This document shows, piece after piece, positions 35,952 through 43,153 of a stretch of 64,000 nt of DNA. Numbering within the stretch: position 1 is the stretch's first letter; every line of letters starts with the position of its first letter. Made by a program: the position numbers and the translations under genes. The notes below the pieces were generated by a model that was not told the DNA's origin, made no database searches, and was given only the letters and a program-made list of their open reading frames with translations. Source of the DNA: DASTPP01 sp035762175 (GTDB lineage Bacteria > Myxococcota_A > Polyangia > Polyangiales > Polyangiaceae); contig DASTPP010000400.1 in assembly GCA_035762175.1 (NCBI GenBank), positions 1 through 64,000 on the forward strand. The letters run 5' to 3'.

Positions 35952-36779
35952 TCACTCGATACGGAACTGCATGCCGAAGCCGACGCCGAAGTCGTCGCTC
36001 GCCTCGTCGCGATCGACGTCGCGAAAGAGCAGCTGCGTCTTCAGGTCGATCGCCGAGGTGATCTGGTAGCCGAGCCCGAAGCCGAGGGGCACCTGGGTGT
36101 AGTCGTTGTCGAAGCGGTCGTTGACGACGCGCACGCCGGCGACCGGGCCCAGCCAGAGCTGCTCGTTGATCTGGAACCAGAGCCGCACCGGGAAGCTGAT
36201 GATGAGCGTCGTCTCGGGCTCGGTGAAGATGATCGGTATCAGCACGCCGGTGTCGAGGCGCACGCGGTCGCCGAAGTGAAAGAGCAGCGGCAGGCCCGGG
36301 GCGAAGCCGAACTCGCTGTCGTCGGGCAGGGGCAGCCAGAGGCGGGCCTCGAGGCCGAGCTCGACGACGTCGCCGCCGAGCAGCCCGTAGCGCAGGCGCG
36401 CCTCGGGGTTGGCGAGGGTCTCGGTGCCGGTGTTGTACGTGTCGGTGTCCCAAAGCCGGGCGTAGTAGTCGGCCTGCGTGGCGCGGCCGTCGTTGCCGAA
36501 GCGCAGGCCGGTGCGGAACCCGAGCTCGAGCCGGTCGGTGATGCCGAAGGCGGCCTCGAGGTTCACGCCGACGCCGTTGACGTCGTCGGGGCCGACGTCG
36601 GTGTGGGCGACGGCGATGCCCGGGTCGAAAGAGAAGTTGTGTTCGGGCAGGACGATGTGCCGTTGCACCCAGGCGGGGGCGGCGCCGGCGTCGGGCGCGA
36701 GGGTGAGCAGCAGGGCGGCGGCGAGGGCGCCGGCGAGGGCCGGGCGGGCGGGCGTCACAGCGGGGGGCGAGGGCGCCAT
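35952..36779 (-). CDS. Outer-membrane beta-barrel protein
   Basis: Product of 275 residues from the ATG at 36779. A signal peptide (about 1-33, ending AGAAPAW) is followed by alternating hydrophobic/polar strands rich in aromatic residues and short turns (RLELGFRTGLRFGNDGRAT, LEARLWLPLPDDSEFGF, TTLIISFPVRLWFQINEQLW) and a terminal F-x-I-E-type strand (FGMQFRIE) close to the C-terminal barrel signal. The family is not recognised; a porin or transport-type barrel is likely. It converges with the hydrolase gene with only 3 bp between the stops. Confidence 0.75.
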   Translation of the reverse strand: MAPSPPAVTPARPALAGALAAALLLTLAPDAGAAPAWVQRHIVLPEHNFSFDPGIAVAHTDVGPDDVNGVGVNLEAAFGITDRLELGFRTGLRFGNDGRATQADYYARLWDTDTYNTGTETLANPEARLRYGLLGGDVVELGLEARLWLPLPDDSEFGFAPGLPLLFHFGDRVRLDTGVLIPIIFTEPETTLIISFPVRLWFQINEQLWLGPVAGVRVVNDRFDNDYTQVPLGFGLGYQITSAIDLKTQLLFRDVDRDEASDDFGVGFGMQFRIE

Positions 36780-36792
36780 GAGCCGCCTTATA

Positions 36793-37010
36793 GCAGGGCC
36801 CGTGCCCGCGGGGCGCGCGACGGACGAGCGAGGCAGGCGCGGTGCCGGGCGCCGCAGGGCCCGCGTCCGCGGCGAGCGAGAGGGGCGCGGGCGCCTCGGT
36901 CGAGTCGGGGGCCGGGCGCGGCAGGGCCCGCGCCTGCGGGGCGCGCGAGCCGCCTGCAAGGCCTCGGCGCTCTCGGACGCCGCAGGGCCCGCGCCTGCGG
37001 AGCGCGCGAG
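36793..37010. repeat. Four-copy ~61-67-bp imperfect repeat
   Basis: Cores of type GCAGGGCCCGCGCCTGCGG begin at 36793, 36854, 36921 and 36982 (spacings 61, 67 and 61 bp) and each is followed by a GCGCGCGAG-like stretch. The array occupies the 316-bp gap between the barrel gene and the monooxygenase-like gene. No promoter is recognisable. Confidence 0.7.
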
Positions 37011-37095
37011 CGTGAGCCGGCGGCGGGACCGACCAAGGGGGCCAGGGCGTACGGTGTAGGCACCCGCCCGACCGATTCGTGATACCGTGGCCGCC

Positions 37096-37863
37096 ATGAA
37101 GTCGTTCGTTTCGATCGCGCCCGCCGCCCTCGGCCTCGCGCTCGCGCTGTCGGCGCCGCGGAGCGCCGGGGCGCACATTCAACTGACGTACCCGCCGGCG
37201 CGCACCCTGGAGCAGAAGACGGGGCCCTGCGGCAGCGACGACAACACGCGCTCGACGAACGTCACGGTGCTGCAGCCGGGCCAGAAAATTGTCGTCGAGT
37301 GGGACGAGACCGTCGAGCACCCGGGCCACTTTCGCATCAGCTTCGACGAGGACGGGGCCGACGACTTCGCCACGCCGGCCTCGTCCGAGGCGTCGTGCTC
37401 GAACGACAAGGTGCTGGTCGACCTCATTCCGGATAGAGTGGTATCCGGTTCGGACGGCCGCTACCGGCAAGAGATCACGCTGCCGAGCGTCGAGTGCGAG
37501 ACCTGCACGCTGCAGCTCATTCAAGTCATGACCGACAAGCCGCCGTACACGACCGACGCGGCGAGCAACGATCTGTACTTCCAGTGCGCCGACCTCGCGC
37601 TGCGCGGCCGGCCCTCGTCGGCCCCGCCGGCGGCCGCCTGCCAGATCGCGGGCGAGGGCGGCGGGGGCGGCGAGCCGGCGGGCGCGGGCGGGGGCCCCGC
37701 GGGCGCGGGGGGGCGGTCGGGCGCGTCGGCCGCAGCCGACGAGGGCGGCGGCGATGACGGCTGCGCGCTCGGCGGGGGGCGCGGCGGCGTCGGGGCGTGG
37801 CTCGTGGCCGCCTCGGCGCTCGCGGCGCTGGCGACGCGGCGGCGCCGGCGCGCCCTCCGTTGA
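37096..37863 (+). CDS. LPMO-like protein with MYXO-CTERM-type tail
   Basis: Product of 255 residues from the ATG at 37096 (a GTG at 37087 adds three). The signal peptide ends SAGA and the mature protein would begin with His27 (HIQLTYPPART), as needed for a copper histidine brace. A second His candidate is in ETVEHPGHFRISFDEDG, and paired Cys flank strands (ECETCTLQLIQV). This agrees with the myxobacterial SCE4755-type polysaccharide-monooxygenase-like family, recalled from memory. A Gly/Ala-rich linker leads to Gly-Cys (DDGCALGG), a hydrophobic helix and an Arg run, the three-part MYXO-CTERM sorting signal. Cell-surface display is likely. Confidence 0.88.
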   Translation: MKSFVSIAPAALGLALALSAPRSAGAHIQLTYPPARTLEQKTGPCGSDDNTRSTNVTVLQPGQKIVVEWDETVEHPGHFRISFDEDGADDFATPASSEASCSNDKVLVDLIPDRVVSGSDGRYRQEITLPSVECETCTLQLIQVMTDKPPYTTDAASNDLYFQCADLALRGRPSSAPPAAACQIAGEGGGGGEPAGAGGGPAGAGGRSGASAAADEGGGDDGCALGGGRGGVGAWLVAASALAALATRRRRRALR

Positions 37864-37993
37864 AGCGAACGCGCGCGGCGGCGGTGCCTTCACCACCCCC
37901 GCGCCGCGATCCCGATGTCATACCCCCTTCGTTCGGCACGCCGATCGCCTAGGGGGAAATCGCCACGCGCGCCCGCCTTCGAGAAACGCTCGG

Positions 37994-38028
37994 AAAAACG
38001 CGAGATCGACGCGATTTGACGCGTTTTT
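37994..38028 (+). terminator. Intrinsic terminator candidate
   Basis: AAAAACGCG (37994-38002) pairs with CGCGTTTTT (38020-38028) across a 17-nt loop, and T6 ends the stem. It lies 131 bp after the LPMO-like gene. The rest of the 307-bp gap up to the amylase start shows nothing else definite. Confidence 0.6.
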
Positions 38029-38170
38029 TGCCGCGTCGCGTCGCGTTCACCAACCGTTGACAGCCCCCGCCCTATCGGGCACCCCTAAGGGGCGTGCGCG
38101 CGGGTGCGCCTAAATGTTGGGGCGGCTCTACGGTATCAACCCTTCTTCTACGAACGGCGAGTTGGTGCAC

Positions 38171-40690
38171 ATGAAACGACGAGTATCTTGGGCCTGTTTG
38201 GCCGGCGCGATGGTCCTTGCTCCGCTCGCCCTCATCGGCTGCGGCGACGACGACGACAACCCCGGCACGGGCGGCAACGGCGGCACGGGCGGCTCGGGCA
38301 CGATGCAGGGCTCGGGCGGCGGCCCGGCGATGGGCTCGGCCGGCTCGGGGGGCGGCCCCGGCGCCTGTGTCGCGAGCGCAGGTTTGGTGCGCACCCCGGG
38401 GGGCGCCTGCGCCGACACGCTGCTCGTCTGCCGGCAGCAGTTCGTCTTCGACCCGGCGAAGTACACGGGGACCGATACCCGCCCGATCGTCAGCGTCGAG
38501 ATTCGCGGCAATTACCTGGCCGACACCGCCTGGGGCACCGGCGTCTACATGACGCTCGACGCGGCCGACGGCAAGTGGAAGGGCCTGCTCGAGCTCGCGA
38601 AGGACAAAGAGGTTCTATACCAGTATTACATCTTGCGCGAGGGCGACGCCTGGAACGGCGGCGAGTGGATCAAAGACCCCGACAACGACCCGGGCGCCAC
38701 CGAGGGCAACTCGAAGGTGACCCCCACGTGCACGCCCGAGTGCGCCAGGCGCGACGAGGCCTGGTCGCCGAAGGCGGCCTGCGAGCCGCAGCCGGCCACC
38801 CCCGCCGGCCGCACCTGGGACTGGCGCGACGCGGTCATCTACTTCGCCTTCGTCGACCGCTTCTTCAACGGCAACACGCAGAACGACGCGCCCGTCCCGA
38901 ACCCCGCGGTCGACCAGCCGATCCAAGAGATCGCGAACTACGCCGGGGGCGACTACGCGGGCGTCATCGCGAAGATCAACGCGAACTACTTCAACGACCT
39001 CGGCGTCAACACGCTGTGGGTCACCGTCCCCTTCGACAACCCCGACCAGTACTCGAGCCCGACGGCGCCCGCCGACCAGTGCGACGGCACCGACCAGTAC
39101 AGCGTCGCCTGCTACCGCTACACGGGCTACCACGGCTACTGGCCGCTCGACCAGTGGCCCGCCGAGCCGCCGGCCGACGGCAACCGCACCGAAGAGAAGT
39201 TCGGCACCGAGCAAGAGCTGAAAGACCTCGTGACCGCGGCCCACGCCAAGGGCCTGAAGGTCATCTTCGACTACGCGATGGTGCACGTCCACGAGGACAG
39301 CCCCATCTACCAAGAGTTTCTCGACTTCGTGAAGGGCGGCAAAGTCCCCGTGCCGAACGGCAAGGGCGTCAACCAGCACTGGTTCACCCCGAAGTACGCC
39401 GTCGACGAGCAGGGCTATTACATTCGCCCGGTCTTCGACACCGAGGGCAACCTCGAGGGCGTCGCGCGCGTGTTCGCCACCGGCGGCGTGCCCGTCCGCT
39501 ACATCGACTTCCCGGCGCCGCAGCTCGTCACCACCGACCCCGACAACGCCGCGAACTACCTGCCCCCCGGCGTCGCCCTCGCCGACCTCTTCGAGTGCAA
39601 CTGCTCGGGCGAGACCATCTGCAACTGGGACGGCAAGGTCGACAAGAACCTCGGCATCAACCTGCCGACCATCGGCGAGCGCTGCTGGTTCCAGGGCTAC
39701 TTGCCCCACCTCAACTACAAGGACGCGCCCGGCGCGACCCCCAACCCGGCGCGCGACTACTCGCTCGACGCCGCCGAGCGCTTCATCACCGAGGTCGGCG
39801 CCGACGGCTTCCGGCTCGACGCGGTCAAGCACATCGACCGCGCCTGGTACACCGAGCTGCGCACCCGGCTCGAGGCCAAGGGCCTGCCCGAGCACTTCTA
39901 CCTGGTCGGCGAGACGTACGACTTCAACCAGCGCTACAACCTCGACCGCTTCATCGACCCGGCCACGATGCTCGACGGCCAGTTCGACTTCCCCTTCCGG
40001 GCTCAGGCCGCCCGTGCCATCCTCAAGCGCGACGCCGACATCGGCATGGACACGCTCGCGCATTTCATGGATACGAACGACGAGTACTACGGGTGCACCG
40101 CCGTCATGAGCACCTGGCTCGGCAACCACGACGTCGGCCGGCCCATCCACATCGCCGAGGGCCTGTGGGACCAATACTCGGACGCCAAGGACCGCGCCTG
40201 GACCAACCAGCCCGTGCAGCCCGGCACCCGCGAGCCCTACGAGCGGCTCGCCACCGGCTTCGCCGTCATGATGACCAACCCCGGCGCGCCGCTCATCTAC
40301 TACGGTGACGAGTACGGCCTCGCCGGCGCCGGCGACCCCGACAACCGCCGCGTCTTCTTCGACGACGCGGGCAACTATGCCGCCAACGAGCACCAGCAGG
40401 CGCTCAACACCAAGCTCAAGGCTTACACCAAGATCCGCAAGGACCACAGCGCGCTGCGGCGCGGCGTGCGCACCACGATCACCGCGTCGAAGGACGTGTG
40501 GATCTACAAGATGACCGACGCCGCTGGCGGCGACGAGGTCTTCGTCGCCGTCAACCGCGCCGACGCGGCCGCCACCTCGTGCGGCGACCTGCCGGCCGGC
40601 GCCTACGTCGATCTCGTGACCAACACCGACAAGCAGGGTGAGTCGCTCACCATCGACCCGCGCAGCGCGCTCATTCTCGTCAAGAAGTGA
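38171..40690 (+). CDS. GH13 alpha-amylase-family lipoprotein 1
   Basis: Product of 839 residues from the ATG at 38171 (an in-frame ATG at 38114 would precede the signal peptide). Lipobox ALIGCG, Asp run, then a Gly/Ser-rich linker. An N-terminal Ig-like carbohydrate-binding module (VEIRGNYLADTAWGTGVYM) precedes the catalytic barrel. GH13 conserved regions: nucleophile in DGFRLDAVKHID, acid/base in FYLVGETYD, and the transition-state Asp in STWLGNHDVGR; a HGYWPLDQWP loop is also present. A beta-sandwich end domain follows. It should cleave alpha-1,4-glucans at the cell surface. It is a paralogue of the gene at 43154. Confidence 0.94.
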   Translation: MKRRVSWACLAGAMVLAPLALIGCGDDDDNPGTGGNGGTGGSGTMQGSGGGPAMGSAGSGGGPGACVASAGLVRTPGGACADTLLVCRQQFVFDPAKYTGTDTRPIVSVEIRGNYLADTAWGTGVYMTLDAADGKWKGLLELAKDKEVLYQYYILREGDAWNGGEWIKDPDNDPGATEGNSKVTPTCTPECARRDEAWSPKAACEPQPATPAGRTWDWRDAVIYFAFVDRFFNGNTQNDAPVPNPAVDQPIQEIANYAGGDYAGVIAKINANYFNDLGVNTLWVTVPFDNPDQYSSPTAPADQCDGTDQYSVACYRYTGYHGYWPLDQWPAEPPADGNRTEEKFGTEQELKDLVTAAHAKGLKVIFDYAMVHVHEDSPIYQEFLDFVKGGKVPVPNGKGVNQHWFTPKYAVDEQGYYIRPVFDTEGNLEGVARVFATGGVPVRYIDFPAPQLVTTDPDNAANYLPPGVALADLFECNCSGETICNWDGKVDKNLGINLPTIGERCWFQGYLPHLNYKDAPGATPNPARDYSLDAAERFITEVGADGFRLDAVKHIDRAWYTELRTRLEAKGLPEHFYLVGETYDFNQRYNLDRFIDPATMLDGQFDFPFRAQAARAILKRDADIGMDTLAHFMDTNDEYYGCTAVMSTWLGNHDVGRPIHIAEGLWDQYSDAKDRAWTNQPVQPGTREPYERLATGFAVMMTNPGAPLIYYGDEYGLAGAGDPDNRRVFFDDAGNYAANEHQQALNTKLKAYTKIRKDHSALRRGVRTTITASKDVWIYKMTDAAGGDEVFVAVNRADAAATSCGDLPAGAYVDLVTNTDKQGESLTIDPRSALILVKK

Positions 40691-40703
40691 CGTGAGCCCA
40701 AGG

Positions 40704-40729
40704 CCCTGGCCCTGACGTCAGGGCCAGGG
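40704..40729. repeat. 26-bp perfect palindrome
   Basis: CCCTGGCCCTGAC and GTCAGGGCCAGGG abut without a loop, 13 bp after the amylase stop. As RNA it could fold only with the central bases unpaired. It lies just before the strong terminator at 40749. Confidence 0.75.
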
Positions 40730-40748
40730 GCCAACTTCACGGGAGCGA

Positions 40749-40795
40749 ACCGAGGGCGACCCGAGCCGTGAGGCGGGTCGCCCTCGGTCTTTTTC
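40749..40795 (+). terminator. Strong intrinsic terminator of amylase gene 1
   Basis: A 14-bp perfect GC-rich stem (40749-40762 with 40775-40788), 12-nt loop, followed by TCTTTTTC. It ends the first GH13 transcript. The remaining 390 bp before the RCC1-like gene hold a partial copy of the dispersed repeat (40868-40905), an AT-richer patch near 40985-41010, and no gene. Confidence 0.85.
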
Positions 40796-40867
40796 GGCGA
40801 TACACACCGCCCTCGGAGTGCGTGCTCCGCCGCCGGTCCAGGTGGCGGGGGCGCCTCGCGCGCTTTG

Positions 40868-40905
40868 GGGGCACCCTGACCTCGCCTTCGGCTCGGACCG
40901 CAGGG
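40868..40905 (+). repeat. Dispersed element core, partial copy
   Basis: The core matches the loop of the element at 25825-25878 (GGGCACCCTGACCTCGCC, then TTCG, GCTCGGACCGCAGGGG) but only short arms (CGCGCT / AGCGCG) remain around it. This suggests a copy whose arms have decayed. Confidence 0.7.
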
Positions 40906-41185
40906 GCTCGATCGGACGGTGGGCGGCGAGAGCGCGTTGGCTGAAGCTTGCGCCGGCGGGACGAGCGACGAGCTACGCAAATCGCGCCGTGCTTGTAATT
41001 GTAAAGACCGGCCGCCAAATGCAAGCCTGGCTTGCCTACCGCCCGCCCGCCCTTTCCTGCGCCAGAGGCCTTCTTTGTCGGGTGTGCATCCGGTGCCAAC
41101 TGCGAGCGCATCGGCGTCGGGGGGGCTCCGGGTCGATTTTTGAGACGCCTAGCAACCAGGAAGATGGCTGGCCGAAGGGGAGAGT

Positions 41186-42676
41186 ATGAAGACCAAACCC
41201 AATTTGACAACTAGCCTCACGTTCCCTATTTTTCCGTCGTTTCTGCTGGCAGTGGCCGTTACCGCAGGGGCTTGCACGGCTGAGTTTAAGAGCCAGTGCC
41301 CTGATGGCACGGAGCAGAACGGCGGGGGCGATGTCGGTGACGCCGATGTGTGCAGGCCCATCGCTGGCATGGGGAGGGCGCCTACTGCCGGTGGCGGGGG
41401 CCAACCCGGCGCCGGAGCTGGGGGAGGCACCGCGGCGGGCGGCGCAGGCCCGGGGAGAGGCGGCGCGGGGGGCAATGCCGGAGGTTCGGGCGGTGCCGGG
41501 GGTGCTGTCACGCTCGAGCAGATCTCGCTCGACGCGGGCGCGCAACACACCTGCGTCAGCACCCCGAGAGCCGTCCGATGCTGGGGGGCCAACCGTAACG
41601 GTGAGCTCGGCAACGATACCGACACAGGCACGAACGCGCCCAACCCGGTGCCGGGGCTGATCGGGGGCGTGGTCGTGGGGGCGACACGTCAAGTCTCGCT
41701 GGGCATGTATCATAGCTGCTCGGTGCGCGACGGCGGGCGCGTGCTCTGCTGGGGCGCAAACAATGCCGGTCAGCTCGGCATCGAAGCGAACGTGGGCTCG
41801 GCCTATCCAACCCCTGTGCCCGCGCTGCTCGAGAGCGGTGCGCTGGGCGTGGTTACGCAGTTGGCTCTCGGCAATCGGCACGCTTGCGCGCTCCGCGACG
41901 ACGGGCGCGTGCTCTGCTGGGGCGGCAACTACTTCGGCCAGCTCGCGACCGTCACGAACACGGGCACCGAAGCCCCCATGGTCGCGCCCGTGCTCGTCGA
42001 CAGCAGCTCGCTGGGCGTCGCCAAGCAGGTCGCGGTTGGTGACAATCATAGCTGCGCGCTCCGCCAAGACGGCCGGGTGTTCTGCTGGGGCAAGAACTGG
42101 GACAAGCAGCTCGGCTCGACCGCGACCTCAGATACCTTCGTGCCCAGAGAGATCAATAGCCCCGCGCTGGGGGTCGTCCGCCAATTGGCGCTCGGCGTCG
42201 ATCACAGCTGCGCGCTGCGCGACGACGGGCGCGTGCTCTGCTGGGGCGATAACTCCACCAGCCAGCTCGGTGCTGGCCAGAGCGGCCTCGACAGTGCCAC
42301 CCCTGTGTTGATAGACGACAGTGCGTTGGGCGTCGTTCGACAGCTCGCGCTCGGTAGCGGTCATAGCTGCGCGCTGCGCGACGACGGGCGCGTGCTTTGC
42401 TGGGGCAACAACTATTCCGGACAGCTCGGCGTGGGTATGAATACTGGCACCGCGGAGCCCCTCCCGGCGCCGCAACTAATCGCCAACGGCACCCTGGGCT
42501 CCGTTCAGCGGATAGCTGCCGGCAACAATTATACCTGCGCGCTGCGCGAAGACGGGCAAGTGCTTTGCTGGGGTGACAACGAGTTCGGGCAGCTCGGCAC
42601 TAACACCAGCGTCGGCACGAACGACCCGAACCCCGTGCCGGCGCCCGTCCAAGGCTTGGCGCCGCTCATCCCTTGA
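41186..42676 (+). CDS. RCC1-repeat lipoprotein
   Basis: Product of 496 residues from the ATG at 41186 (GGGGAGAGT before it). Lipobox TAGACT, a short Cys-containing head, and a Gly/Ala linker, then about seven RCC1/ATS1 blades, each with a Cys-pair pattern H-x-C-A-L-R-D-D-G-R-V-L-C-W-G and an N-x-x-G-Q-L-G turn. The result is a seven-bladed propeller with a likely disulfide in each blade. In bacteria such proteins are exported and of unknown role; carbohydrate or protein binding is possible. Base composition is visibly less GC-rich than in the two amylase genes that flank it, hinting at separate origin. Confidence 0.9.
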   Translation: MKTKPNLTTSLTFPIFPSFLLAVAVTAGACTAEFKSQCPDGTEQNGGGDVGDADVCRPIAGMGRAPTAGGGGQPGAGAGGGTAAGGAGPGRGGAGGNAGGSGGAGGAVTLEQISLDAGAQHTCVSTPRAVRCWGANRNGELGNDTDTGTNAPNPVPGLIGGVVVGATRQVSLGMYHSCSVRDGGRVLCWGANNAGQLGIEANVGSAYPTPVPALLESGALGVVTQLALGNRHACALRDDGRVLCWGGNYFGQLATVTNTGTEAPMVAPVLVDSSSLGVAKQVAVGDNHSCALRQDGRVFCWGKNWDKQLGSTATSDTFVPREINSPALGVVRQLALGVDHSCALRDDGRVLCWGDNSTSQLGAGQSGLDSATPVLIDDSALGVVRQLALGSGHSCALRDDGRVLCWGNNYSGQLGVGMNTGTAEPLPAPQLIANGTLGSVQRIAAGNNYTCALREDGQVLCWGDNEFGQLGTNTSVGTNDPNPVPAPVQGLAPLIP

Positions 42677-42811
42677 GGGGGGCGCCCTTCGAGGTCGGCC
42701 GATGAAAACAATCAGCCGAACGCCGTGGCCTTCCGCGGCCCGCTCCTCGATGGGCGCTTTCTGCGAGACCTCGTGCGCCCTTCGAGGGCGGGTGGCCGGG
42801 GCACCGTATTC

Positions 42812-42922
42812 GAGCGTAGGTCAGGTGGGTTGGGTACGCCCTCCGGCCACCCCAAACTCGCCGCCGGTTCAGACCTGGGGCCCCCGCCCTGCGGGCGTAC
42901 CCAACCCACCTGACCTACGCTC
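42812..42922. repeat. Dispersed long-arm inverted-repeat element, copy 3
   Basis: Arms 42812-42841 and 42893-42922 are perfectly complementary over 30 bp. The 51-nt loop aligns with the loops of copies 1 and 2 with about a 3-nt deletion (GGCCACCCC, ACTCGCC, TTCAGAC kept). It lies in the 477-bp gap between the RCC1 gene and the second amylase gene, which otherwise shows no gene. Confidence 0.82.
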
Positions 42923-43153
42923 TAGGGTGCGCGGCCCGTTCGGCGCACGCGCGGCGTCGTCGGTGGGGCGCAACCGGCCAGCATACGCGACACTGACGGA
43001 GAAGAATAGCGCGAGGGGGGGGTGCGCCGCGTCAATGCGCGCCCTTCGCGGCCCCGGCCGAGGTCGCAGTGCCGGCGCTTTTTCTCGACCTGAGGCGCGA
43101 GAAAGTGGCGTACGCTACGCGTTTCTCTCTATTCCGTGGAGTGCGCCGCGCCG

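Noticed and set aside
40737..41210. Small minus-strand gene between amylase 1 and the RCC1 gene
   Set aside because: It is Arg-rich, overlaps a strong terminator and a repeat copy, and has no recognisable motif.
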